Source: Dendrophyllia cribrosa
Lineage: Eukaryota > Cnidaria > Anthozoa > Scleractinia > Dendrophylliidae
Assembly: GCA_024195265.1 (NCBI GenBank)
Contig: JAJLRJ010000010.1
Location: 20,068,284 to 20,132,283, forward strand
Direction of reading: 5' to 3'
DNA length: 64,000 bases
The notes beneath the pieces are model-generated. The model worked only from the letters and a program-made list of their open reading frames with translations, searched no databases and was not told the origin of the DNA. Positions 15,790 through 26,377 of the stretch are shown piece after piece. Every line of letters starts with the position of its first letter. The stretch's first letter is position 1. The position numbers and the translations under genes were made by a program.

Positions 15790-16167
15790 ATTCACAACGC
15801 GGACAAAATAACAGGACCCAAACGATCTATTAAAATCACTGATCATTTTACATGCACCTCCGTAAATGTTATCTACTGCATTACATGTACTTTTTGCAAA
15901 AAGATATACATTGGCGAAACAGGGAGGAGACTGGGCGACCGTTTTCGTGAACATCTCCGAGACGTTGAAAAAAATGACAAAGACGCATCCAAACCAGTCG
16001 CGCGCCATTTTAATCTTACTAACCATTCTAAACAACACATGACAATCTGCGGCGTTTCCCTACACCAGGGTAACACAGAAAGCCGTAAAAACCTAGAACA
16101 AAAAATCATCTTTCAAATCGGCACTCTCAAACCCCACGGAATCAACGAACGCTTTTCATTCAACTAA
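15790..16167 (+). CDS. GIY-YIG endonuclease tail of Penelope-like element (partial)
   Basis: Penelope-like retroelements end in a GIY-YIG nuclease that nicks the target DNA. The stretch reads CITCTFCKKIYIGETGRRLG with a preceding Cys pair, then RFREHLRDV and PVARHFN, and ends NERFSFN before the stop. This is the canonical YIG block plus the following Arg/Glu/His residues. The upstream reverse transcriptase is absent because the copy is truncated at the palindrome centre. The 3' flank (16168-16365) is the element's terminal repeat with the hammerhead-like motif. Confidence 0.8.
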   Translation: MHNADKITGPKRSIKITDHFTCTSVNVIYCITCTFCKKIYIGETGRRLGDRFREHLRDVEKNDKDASKPVARHFNLTNHSKQHMTICGVSLHQGNTESRKNLEQKIIFQIGTLKPHGINERFSFN

Positions 16168-16257
16168 TCTACATTTGTTTTTCACGTCACCAAATTTCCA
16201 CCAATAGCGTAGCTCCACCGCTTACTATATAAAACCACACACTACCCACAATTCCTT

Positions 16258-16306
16258 GATTCGCTCCGACGAAGGGCTAGCGCTCGAAACGTCAGCTATT
16301 TGAATC
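16258..16306 (+). ncRNA. Hammerhead-ribozyme-like motif of Penelope-like terminal repeat
   Basis: GATTC and GAATC can pair as stem I. Between them are CCGACGA (close to the CUGANGA core), a short GC-rich hairpin and CGAAACGTC with a possible GUC cleavage site. Penelope-like terminal repeats are known to carry type I hammerheads with minimal stem III. Whether this copy self-cleaves is unknown; the U-to-C change in the first core box may weaken it. Confidence 0.5.
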
Positions 16307-16365
16307 TTTTTACGGTGGTCAATTTACCTTATCGACTCAGTCGATAAAACTAAATTCTCGTGTTT

Positions 16366-17395
16366 TAATTTTTTGCCCTGAAGGTTTTCATGCGGTCTAA
16401 TTACCAAGTGATTGCTTGTATTATGTTCTGTTAAAAGAATTATTCAGCGCTCGATGATAAGCGCTTTTATCACCATAACATCCAGATAAATTTTGCTCAA
16501 ACCCCGATCGGAAAGTTACTCGAGAAAAGAAGAAAGCGTTAATCCTTGAAATTTTTTCTTGTTGATGATTTTCATTAAACACGTTATTGAACTTTCATCT
16601 TTGTGTGGGCTTCTTCTTTCATATTGGGGATTTTGACTACTTCCCCAATTCATTCCCCAGGAGGATCGTACACAGGGAAATTTGACCACTTCCCCAAAAA
16701 AAAAAAATTTGAAAAAAATTTTGAAAAAAATCAAAAAATTTTTTGAAAAAATTCGATACTCAAAATCACCTATATAAATCAAAAATTGAAAAAAAAACTT
16801 CAAAAAAAAATTCAAAAAAATTTGAAAAAAAATTGAAAAATAATTCTAGTCAAAATCCCCTATATAGTGGCTCCATTATTTCCGTTGGGGTGACGTCAGC
16901 GATGACGTATATAGGGGATTTTGACTATTCCCCATATTCAAAATCCAAAAAGGGTGTGGTTAGGAAAAAATGACTATTTCCCATCTAGCCATCCCTTACT
17001 ACTGTGAGACACTAGCCAGATTCAGGCCATCAAAACTTTGCTAATCAGCAAGAATCTAACGTGACAAGTCATAGCGATAATTTGGCTGACACGAGTGAGG
17101 CAAACAAACAAGAATTGAACGAGGATAGAGTGAGACATTTGTACCGCCTTGACATTAATATTTTGGATGGCTTGACTGAGTGAGAATCAGGCCATATCCA
17201 AGCCATGCCAGATTCAAGTCAGACAACAGTCCTGCTCACAAGCAAGAATCAAGGGACAAAATCTTTTTCTCACTTAAATGGAGGGAAGCTTAAAAATAAT
17301 TCTTATCAACTAATGTTTTTTAGCATTGTGGTAAGTTATTTCTCTCTAGTTCATATAAAATAATAAATAACAGGAATTATCATGATCTGTTGTAG
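16366..17395. other. Non-coding stretch with A-rich simple sequence
   Basis: No gene seen. 16684-16850 is very A/T rich (runs of A and TTGAAAAA). GGGGATTTTGACTA followed by CCCC occurs near 16625 and again near 16915, probably a degraded MITE. This is upstream intron or flank of the TOM70 gene. Confidence 0.6.
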
Positions 17396-17524
17396 ATGAC
17401 ACTTTAGAAGTCAATTCTGAGGAGGATTTGCCTGAGGACTCCACTTTTCTTGAAGCTGTTAAACAAATGAAAGAAAAAAGATATGAAAATATAGTGGACT
17501 TATGCACACAGCAAATTGAAAAAG
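17396..17524 (+). CDS. TOMM70: TOMM70 exon (first visible)
   Basis: Acceptor TTGTAG before 17396, donor GT at 17525. Encodes an acidic linker then FLEAVKQMKEKRYENIVDLC. Phase 1 in and phase 1 out. Confidence 0.8.
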
Positions 17525-20500
17525 GTATTAATGGACTCTTGTTTTTTCTTGTTACACCATAAGATGAAGGATTGAAACAACAGACTGCCAGAATTCAAAA
17601 GGATCAGTCCAAATTAATTTAAAGGAACCGCATTATGAATTTATTATGAACTGACAAATAATGTTGATTTGTGTTTACTTGATGGATGGGGTGTGGGGTG
17701 TAAACCTGATCTGTCGAGTTTCTGACAGACCTGCTTATCCATTTGGGATGGTACCGGGTTGTGAGTATTAAGATGAGTATGAATTTTTAGGGCATTGTAT
17801 TAGCTACTCAAACTTGTCAGATGTATGTGTTGTTGATTGATGCCTTGAGATAAACACAGGGTTTCTTTAGTGGTTGCAGTTGAGACCCAATAATTCAATC
17901 AAATGACCTTCATCAGTCATTTCGGAATTTAGAGTCTCCTCAGGCACGTTCTAAAAAAATTATATTATGCATATGGCAACTCACTGTCTTCTACTTTGTC
18001 AAGGTCCAGGACCACTTTACATCAAGGCATTTGCTCTGAGAGGAACAATGTACACACTGATATCAAAAGTAGATAAAGCAATCAAGGATTTGACACAAGT
18101 GATAGATTCTGAGGATGAGGAATCCTTGACCAAGGTGCACTGCTATATTCTTGACCATGTTACCCTTTGAGCTTCTTATACTAGTTGGACTATTAATTAT
18201 TTCAGTGATGGATGTAAGGAAAGGGGGTGTGACCCCCCCCCCCCCCCCCCCAATTCACTCTTCCCAACCCAACCAAAAACAAAATTACAGGGCATTAAAT
18301 ATGCCTGACAAACCTGAACTTACAGACATTTGCATAATGCACATAAAAAACCAACCCTGAAAGACATGACAATACAATTTTTTTGCCCTGTACATTTAAC
18401 TTTTAGAAACTAAAAATCCTGGCTCATTCTCCTGATTGCCCAGTTTTTTCATTCAAAGGGTGTGATTAACTAGGCTAGATTAATTATCTCTAAGTATGTT
18501 GCTATGTTGCTAATAAGAAGCTGTTTGCTTTCAGCTGAAGGTGAACTGCCTGATTAAACGAGGAAGTATGCAACTACAGGATGCAAATGTACAGGAATGT
18601 GTCAAAGATTTTGACAAGGCAATAGCACTTGATGCTAATAATTCAGATATTTATCACCATAGGGGACAGGTGTGTGTAATTTCGTTTTTTTGGTTCTATA
18701 TAATTGCTACTATGACCGTTATTTGACCTTCCCCTTTTTCTTTAGTTTTGGAAAGTAGAAGTGCTGAATACTTCCCATGCCAAATTTTAAGTTCAAATTC
18801 CAATGCGAGGACCAGTTATTTCAAACATAAAGTTTTAGCTTTGCTTGCCACCATAACTTGATTGATTCAAATAAAAGATTGAATAACATCATATGCCATC
18901 ATCCAATTAAGCAATCAATAGAAAAATGGCTCCTTTATTGTGTGGAAAGGCTAATCTTGCATAGGAAATGTCTCTTTTTATCTTAGTGGTTCTAGGGGTG
19001 CTTTGCAGTTAAGATGTTTTTAGGTGCTCACACGAGACTGCTTTCAAGAATAATAAATTGCAGGCTTGTATATTGTGAACTGAGTACTGGTGGATGCGGT
19101 TTCAACAGTTTTCAGCCAGTTATTTCCAGGCTCAGTAAGCTTATATCATTCTAAATTATAGTGCTTTGTGTAATAATTATTTTGAATCCATTTAATGAAT
19201 TGAACGGAATTTTTTTTTCTCATACTGTAGTTAGGGTAGCACAGTTAAGTTGGCCTCTGTAACAATTCCCTTCTTGTGTGTCAGATTCTGTAATAAGCTG
19301 CTATCATATGTGTAGCTGCTAGAAAACAAACAAAGCGTTGTACTGTTCTATTACTGTTTATTGTGAGCAAGACATTTTACACTGGAGATACATGTCCTTT
19401 TCTGTCCACCCAGAATGGTTCTGTGGAAAAAAAATTAAAATTGACAAAATTACCAGAAAATAGAATATAATGAGTAATCTATAAAATAAATGTTATCAAA
19501 GAAACTGAAAGCAATACAAGCATACCCAATCAGTGAATTCATCAAGTCTTAGCAAATTGGTGAGCAAAACCGAAACCTCTACAAAAAAATGTGTGACATA
19601 ATACATGTATATGCATATATCATTGAATATCTTTTATTTCTTAGATCAACTTCCTGTCAGAAAGACTAACTGAAGCCAAAGAGGATTTTGAGAAATGCAT
19701 ATCTCTAAATGACAGCTTCATTCCAGCCAAGATTCAACTTGCATATTGTATTTACAAGTCCGCTGCCCTACAGCAGTCGCCCATCTTGGCACGTGGAGCA
19801 CTTGAAATGTTACAGAAAACTGTGGAGAAGTACCCAGAATCAGCAGATGCTCACAGTCTTTATGCGCAGGTATGTCAAGGAATTTGTTATCCATAATCAG
19901 GACCAAATTTCTTTTAGCACCCTTATTTTAAATGGGCCAAATATTTAATGATGGTGTCAGTTCATAATTACTACAAGTACCATAATCCTTCATTTTTTTT
20001 ATGATGGGATTACAAAATTTAAATATGAAAGGAAAAATGAAATGTATTCTGGTTGTGGAAGTAAAATGATGCCATCATGAAAATGCTTTATTGGAGCTCA
20101 GTTCACCTTAGTAGTGAAATGAAAAGAGACTATGATGACAGTTGAAGACATTTGAACCGACCAGATTGAAAACAATTATTAGTTTCTGGATTAAGAATAT
20201 TGTGAATGGGTTCTACAGAATGATCCTTGAAGCCACTAGAATATTGTATACTGTGTTTCTGCAAGTGTTTGAAGACATCATGGACCCCAAACTTTTGAAT
20301 AACCTAACCACTGTACAAAAATTTTTCTTTCTCTATTTTCCATCATCATTTGCTATCAATATTTTTTTTGTATTAGCAGGCTCTAAACTCAAGGATCAAT
20401 TAATTAGAACATTCACTCATTATTGCCAAACAAGCCATAACAGAGTGATTTTCAATTAAACACAAAGTTCCAGTATAAAAGGCTTAGCTCTTCCCCCATT

Positions 20501-23500
20501 TCACACCTTTTGGATGTGAAATGCAAATTAAGGCGTATTTCAGTCACAAAACGTGGTTAACTTGTGCGTCCTATAAATATAATTTGCTTTAAAAATCTAA
20601 TTAAACCAAGATTTTACCTAAGCAAAAAAAGAAATAGAAGTTCATAAAGACTTCTAATATAAATTTTATAAAGTTTTTCCATATTGTGTTAGCAATGGTC
20701 TTTGTAATGACTTATGTTTTGTGACAGTTGTTAAAGTGCCCCTGTGATCAAATTTTTGATTTTCATTTTTTTACATTTTCGTGTACAATTAGACTTTCTT
20801 ACTAATCTTGCCAAATTGCAATTCATTACGAATATCAGAAGTCATTTTATTTTAACATTCATTTCCGAGAATTTACGGCCGCCATTAATCAACCTTGTTC
20901 CAAGGCTTGGTTGCGAATGGGAGAAAGTGACGTCAAAGACTCAAACATACCTCACGGGTTGAAATTATAATAACTATTATAATTTCAACCCGTGAGGTAT
21001 GTTTGAGTCTTTGATGTCACTTTCTCCCATTCGCAACCAAGCCTTGGAACAAGGTTGATTAATGGCGGCCGTAAATTCTTGGAAATAAATGTTAAAATAA
21101 AATGACTTCTGATGTTCGTAATGGATTGAAATTTGGCAAGATGAGTAAGAAAGTCTAATAGTACATGAAAAAGTAAAAAAATGAAAATAAAAAATTTGAT
21201 CATAGGGGCACTTTAATGCTTCAGTGGTTGATTGATGACTGAAGGTGAGAATGGCCAGGCCAGGCTCCTTTTATACCAGAACTTCGTGTTTAAGTGTCAA
21301 AAGAAATTCATGATTGCATTGGGTTTGCTTTCCAACACTTTATAATAATTTGTTAAGAAAACTTGCACTACACTTTGGACCATGCTAATTGGTGCCAGCT
21401 ACATGTACTTGCTTTGAGATCTGGTTTATTTTTATATATTTGCCCATTTATTTATTATTAATTAGATTTTGTTTGTCTGTTGTTATTTGTTAGAGTGGTA
21501 AATGACAGTATGATTTTGGCTAATTCAAAACCACTCTTTTAATTAAAACTTGATTTCAGTTGGTCTTAATCGTCAGTGTGAAATTATTGCAGTCTTAAGC
21601 CAGACATTGTTTGCTTGCAAAAATTTGACAGCAGAGTTGTGAAATGCAGGCTCAAAGTTTCAGAAAAACGATAATTGCAATTTTATGAATATACGAGCTT
21701 TCTTGTGGTGTCAACTGATTTTACAAATAATGTAAGTGTTGTCAAAACAATAATATTTACTTTAGCTGCATGACCTAGGACATAAGTATTAATAAGTTGT
21801 AATTTGAATTCATTGATGTCAGGTCCTACAAGATATGCAACAGTTTCCTAAGGCACAAGAGCACTTTGATGATGCAATTAAACTTGAGCCACAGAATCCT
21901 GTTCATCTTGTTTATAAAGGGTTTGTATATCTATTATCTTATTCTTGATAACTGGAAATTCGCTAAAGTTAACCTTTCTTAGTCCAGTGCCACCCCAAGA
22001 GCTTGTGCATGAAATAGGAAAAAAGAAAAAAAACGATCCTGTCATTATTTAAAAAAAAACTCAAAAAAACACAATTTGTGTGTGAAATATCTCAAAATTT
22101 GACATAGGCATGCCCTTATAATTTATGCCTAGCTCTTCAATTAAATATCACCAATCTGTTAATATGTCCAGAATTGTGATGGCCGTATTATAATAATAGT
22201 AATGATAGTAATTAATAATAACAATAACTTTACTTGAGTGTCAAAATCTTCTAGCCTGGCCCAGTTACCCTACTAATCTTCTAGCCTGGCCCAGTTACCC
22301 TACTAATCTTCTAGCCTGGCCCAGTTACCCTACTAATCAGGGAGACTATCTATAGAGTTATCAAGTAAAATATAACTTACTTATGGGTTCTTACAAAAAT
22401 ATAGAGTCCCTACTTGAGTTACTGATTAATAAGAATCTCAGTGTCTGTCTTTCTTATTGCGTTTCTCTGTTTATGGAGACCGCAGCTCTCCTCTGAATCA
22501 CGGTTGTATCCTCTACATAAACACACATACCGTTTCAAGCCAAGCGTTCGGTTTATTGCTTTGAATAAAACAGACACTAACTTGCAGGATATAACAAATA
22601 CATTGTATCTAACTGGAATCAATAAAAAAAGCTAGTATCAGAAACTTTCAATGCATTTCTAAACTCTATTAAAGGCTAACTAAAATGGGGTTGTGGAACA
22701 ACAGCTGGGGGAAAAACCTCCCCTTACGTCCACTTACTCCTAGTAGGAAAAACCCCAGGCCAGCTGTACCCCATATTCAAAGGTCTCCTGGGCTGGACCA
22801 CCTACTATAAACGCACTAGAATGAAGTAACAATGGATATTCGAGGAAACTAAACACCTAAAGACTTTTATAGAAACCAACAAACACGAAGATAACAAATT
22901 TTTAAGATAGCCAGCTTTGGCAGAATCACTAGACCAGCGGCCGTGTCGCTTTAAAAGACGATCCGGAACGCCAGCATTGGCGGTAGTAATAGCCTTTCCA
23001 CTCCGAAGGCTATGCGTTGCAATTCTTGGTTTTCACATGACGTCATAAAAATTCAAAAATCTAAAGTATACGTCCTACAAAACTGTTTCTAACATGGTAT
23101 GTGGATACCAGTGTTATAATCTTTCACAAAAAGTTTCAGGTTTTAACGATGTTTTGCTTCCGATTTATAAAGGTTTTAAATGTGTCACGCAATTCATCAC
23201 GCTATTTCAGATAAGCCGTGAAAATAAACAAAATTTAACTAGTTGAAAGTTATTTTTGAATTATAGATGCTTATAAACCAATTTAATGGCACTTATAGCG
23301 AATACAATATTTTGTGATTTGATTTTTGGTGTTATTAAGACTTTGAATTTTTGGCCGCCATGTTTGTGTCCCTAAGTGGGGCACAAAGATGGCCGCTCGT
23401 ACATTTCTTACTAAAAAAGTCTAATACTCGTTCGCCTATAACTCTTGAACGAAATGCTTTTGCGCTTCACAATTTGGCCCAGATGTGTAGTTTTAAACTC

Positions 23501-26377
23501 TCTACAATTCCATAAACATTTTGGAATCGAAATCTGTTGTTTAATGCTTCTGAATTTTGATATGACGTAAGTGAAAACCAAGAATACAGGAAATACCAGG
23601 CTCAATGCCTCTAAAAGCCTCCAAAACTAATTCCCTTAACCTTGAATAACTTAAATAAATAACTGTAAAGTCTGCCGCACACTTGAGGAAAGTGCTGAAC
23701 AAAATTTCTCGCGAGGTAGTTAGCTCAGCTGTTTCCTCAAGTGTGCGCTGGAGTTTTTGCGATTTTTTCGCCTCGCGAGGTCGTGAGGCAAATATCTGTC
23801 GTGTTTGATAATTTTTGCCTCACGAGACAAATTCCTCATCGTGTGCGGGCGCTGCGAGAATCTGGCGGAGCCAAATTAATCGATTAACCAATAAAATTGC
23901 ATGGCGAGCACACGTGATTTCAAGTTCGACATTCAAGATGGCGGACAGGAGTGTGGTTAACGAAGCTATCCAAGAGGATAAACTTGTCGAGTTCTATGCA
24001 GTCTTGTATGTTGCATGTTTACTGTATTAAAATCTAACAAAATGCTAAATTTAAATTATATCCTAAGAATATTCTAAAAAGTGTTTTAATATCAATTACA
24101 GCAATTGCAGTTATGCAAATGTAATATTACATTTTGTATACCCTGAGTGGACCACAAACAAACAGAAAAGAAGAGCTGCGAGAAGTTCTAACATCTCGTC
24201 GTCTGCCTTCTTGAATGTCGAGCTTGAAATCACCTAATCAACTCAATGTACGTTGAAAAGTCGAATAGTGAAATAACGTCGCGTTAGTGAGTTATAGAGA
24301 TTTGAACTTACAAAATGCTAATTAGATGACGTCAAATCAAGACTTTACCATTTTTCTACTTCAATTTACAATACGCAGTTCACAGCTTAAGGATAATCAA
24401 TTTAAGAAATACTAAATAAAAACTGTTAATAGTCAATTGATTTGTAAAAAAATATTACTTGGAGGTGGAAACAAGTAGTTGTATAATAAACAATTCTTGA
24501 TTTGACGTCATCTTATTAACATTTTGTAAATTCAAACCTCTATAATTCATCAACGCAACGTTAAAAACAAGAAATATTTAACCATTCAACTTTTCAACGT
24601 ACATAGAGTTGATTAAGCGAAAAAACAATTTTGGGGTTAGGTGCACTTTAATAGATCCCAGTAAGGTGATGTTCCACTGTAGTTCTTATTGTGCTCCCGC
24701 TGTTGACACTGTCAGGAGTCCAACGCTAACTTTTGGAAGATGTTACTAAAAACATGAATGCTTGCGCTGTGTATCATAAATGTTTGAGGATCAAGGTCTT
24801 TAGGAACAGACCTGTAGCAGGTTTCTTGAGACCATCGTGTGATATATAGTAACACAGACAATCCAATCATCTATCAGAAATCGAAGCAAATACATGCGTC
24901 AACGCATTCTGATAATATTTTTTTTCTAGAATGTTGATGATACAATCACGGCAAGACGTGGAGAGGGCAGTTGAGTTAGTTAACGAAGCTTTAGTGATCG
25001 ATGAAAAGTGTGACTTCGCTTATGAAACCCTGGCCACACTAGAAGTTCAAAGGTAATGTATTGAACTAAGGGCGCTTACCATTTGTCAGAACTGGCCGGT
25101 AGGTTTGTAACTAGATTGCGGCTTTTTGAAGAACTGTTCCTAGATGTCCATCGAAAGAGTACATACTATTTCCAAATTGCCCAGTCTTGCCGAACAGTTC
25201 TTACAAATGGTATAAGCGCCGTAAGTCTGTTGCCAATGCTAGGCCGGAGTCTTTTTCAAGTTTCCATAGGGTATCAGTTTAACTGAGTTTTTTTTGACAT
25301 TCTGTCAAACGAAGTAGAAAACACAGGGGCCGTTTGGTCGCGCTATTCTGCTCAATTTACTCAATCTAAGAAAAGAAAGCAGATGCTCTTGCCTGGATAG
25401 CCTGTAACCAGTCTCTAATATTCGAGTTTCGTGCGAGTGTCGAATGCGAGAGTTACAAGCTGGCGAGCGATGCCGGCTTGTAACTCGCCACAATACCGCA
25501 TTTTCGTGGAGATACAAAATTCGCGATACAAATGGGGAACGGCAGGACGTTGGAGAAAAATTCAAATGCACAATATTGCGTTGGCTAAAACGAAAAAAGT
25601 GGCTGAAGCCGCTCAGGAAAGTTTTAACATACTTAAACCCTTATAACTTGTATACCAAAAGAAAGTTATAGCTATTGTTTCAAAAGAGGGAGGAGGGGCT
25701 CCCATTTTTTGTTGTGGAGAAAAGGCTTTTTGTTCCTTCTCGCAATAAAACGTTCGATTTGATAGTTCTCTTACATTTTTCTAAAAACAGACTAACGGAG
25801 AGAGAGATTTATTAAGCTTAGAAGGGTAGATAAAGTATTTACCCTCGAGAATGATGTAGTTAATAAGAACATTGTTGTTGACCGCACGGACAATTCCAAA
25901 GAAAATATCCTTGATTTCGAAAGGGGCGGAAATAAGCTTTTGCGATTTTAGGATGTTATTTACTTCATTCCAAAAAAGAGACACAATTTCACACTGGAAG
26001 AAAAAATGTTCTATTGTCTCTAACTCTTCCTTGCAGAAGTAGCATAGCGGTGAATCAACTATTCTAAATTTAATTGGTTAATAAAGTGGCGCGAGCTTTT
26101 TTAGCCAATCACAAAGCGCAGCAAAGCAAAACCAAAGCAATTGCGAAATTACTTTCGACACTCAATAAACCGCTCTAATGTTTCTCTGATAAGTTTTTTG
26201 TCCTTTCCTCCATACAGGGGTAATCTGGATAGAGCAATCGAACTGTTCAACAAAGCTGTCGACTTGGTGAGAACAGAAGCCGAGTTAGCGCAGACGTTTT
26301 CCCTTCTTGAAGCAGCCAAAGCACAAAAATATGTCACTGAAACACTGGGACTCACTCCACCTTCTGTGCCTTTTTAA
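17396..26377 (+). CDS. TOMM70: TOM70 mitochondrial import receptor homologue, last seven exons (partial)
   Basis: TOM70 is the outer-membrane receptor that takes Hsp70/Hsp90-bound precursor proteins into mitochondria. Seven exons with matching phases and GT/AG borders give about 330 residues of TPR helices ending YVTETLGLTPPSVPF and a TAA at 26375-26377. The segment CDFAYETLATLEVQRGNLDR is very close to the vertebrate TOM70 C-terminal TPR. The membrane anchor and clamp TPRs (roughly the first 270 residues) are not visible between the provirus and 17396, so they should lie left of the window or the gene is broken. Introns are rich in MITEs. Confidence 0.88.
18004..18134 (+). CDS. TOMM70: TOMM70 exon
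   Basis: Encodes LYIKAFALRGTMYTLISKVD and the following TPR helix. The acceptor may be at 18003 or at 18009 (both AG, same phase, two-codon difference); donor GT at 18135. Confidence 0.78.
18535..18669 (+). CDS. TOMM70: TOMM70 exon
   Basis: Acceptor TTTCAG, donor GTGTGT. Encodes a complete TPR (CLIKRGSMQLQDANVQECV then DFDKAIALDANNSDIYHHRG), phase 0 on both sides. The intron before it holds an 18-base C run near 18233-18250. Confidence 0.85.
19645..19869 (+). CDS. TOMM70: TOMM70 exon
   Basis: Acceptor TTCTTAG, donor GTATGT. Exactly 75 codons covering two TPR helices and a linker (EDFEKCISLNDSFIPAKIQL, then EKYPESADAHSLYAQ). Confidence 0.87.
20731..21216. repeat. 486-bp snapback MITE (near-perfect palindrome)
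   Basis: TTAAAGTGCCCC...GGGGCACTTTAA with arms of about 240 bp that pair almost base for base around a centre near 20973. It contains no gene; the two mirror open frames of 72 codons are the same sequence read on both strands. Confidence 0.9.
21823..21920 (+). CDS. TOMM70: TOMM70 exon
   Basis: Acceptor TGTCAG, donor GTTTGT. Encodes VLQDMQQFPKAQEHFDDAIK and ends in phase 2 within a Gly codon. Confidence 0.85.
22247..22338. repeat. Three tandem copies of a 30-bp unit
   Basis: CTTCTAGCCTGGCCCAGTTACCCTACTAAT repeated three times without visible differences, implying recent expansion. It lies in a TOMM70 intron. Confidence 0.9.
23022..23585. repeat. MITE with terminal inverted repeats
   Basis: ATTCTTGGTTTTCAC...GTGAAAACCAAGAAT at the two ends, followed inwards by a shared TGACGT. 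No gene inside. Confidence 0.7.
23676..23747. repeat. Short hairpin repeat
   Basis: CGCACACTTGAGGAAA and its reverse complement 40 bases apart. Similar CGCACACT hairpins occur elsewhere in the window (59618-59690). Confidence 0.65.
23914..24615. repeat. Two adjacent inverted-repeat elements
   Basis: The outer pair is GTGATTTCAAGTTCGACATTC at 23914 with its complement ending at 24235. The inner element at 24236-24615 has arms of about 115 bp (TAATCAACTCAATGTACGTTG and its complement). The first contains ATGGCGGACAGG and a short open frame that ends at a GTATGT; it may be a fossil first exon of a transposon gene, but is too short to name. Confidence 0.7.
24930..25052 (+). CDS. TOMM70: TOMM70 exon
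   Basis: Acceptor TTTCTAG, donor GTAATG. Encodes MLMIQSRQDVERAVELVNEA then DEKCDFAYETLATLEVQ, the strongest match to TOM70. Confidence 0.9.
25070..25220. repeat. MITE, GGGCGCTTACCATTTGT family
   Basis: Terminal inverted repeats GGCGCTTACCATTTGT and ACAAATGGTATAAGCGCC. The same family recurs at 26650-26847. Confidence 0.75.
25781..26050 (-). mobile_element. LINE reverse transcriptase C-terminal fragment (L1/Tx1-like)
   Basis: One minus-strand frame reads PLCYFCKEELETIEHFFFQC then FWNEVNNILKSQ and INYIILEGKYFIY. The CxxC...H...C block is the zinc knuckle found after the reverse transcriptase of L1-type elements. No promoter or 5' part is present. Confidence 0.75.
26218..26377 (+). CDS. TOMM70: TOMM70 terminal exon
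   Basis: Acceptor CATACAG, stop TAA at 26375-26377. Encodes NLDRAIELFNKAVDLVRTEA and the C-terminus GLTPPSVPF. Confidence 0.92.

Larger units (their letters stand above)
15181..16365. mobile_element. Penelope-like element fragment in head-to-head inverted arrangement
   Basis: A near-perfect palindrome with arms of about 575 bp and a spacer of about 30 bp centred near 15773. Each arm holds the 3' end of a Penelope-like element: a GIY-YIG endonuclease tail followed by a terminal sequence with a hammerhead-like motif, ending in TTATCGACTCAGTCGATAA and TCTCGTGTTT. The reverse transcriptase part is missing. Inverted partial copies are a known outcome of Penelope-like retrotransposition. Confidence 0.85.

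Noticed and set aside
20744..21203. Two identical 72-codon ORFs on opposite strands
   Set aside because: They are the same arm sequence of a palindromic MITE read twice; no start context or motif.
22247..22338. CRISPR array
   Set aside because: Three directly adjacent 30-bp copies without spacers in an intron of an animal gene; a simple tandem repeat.
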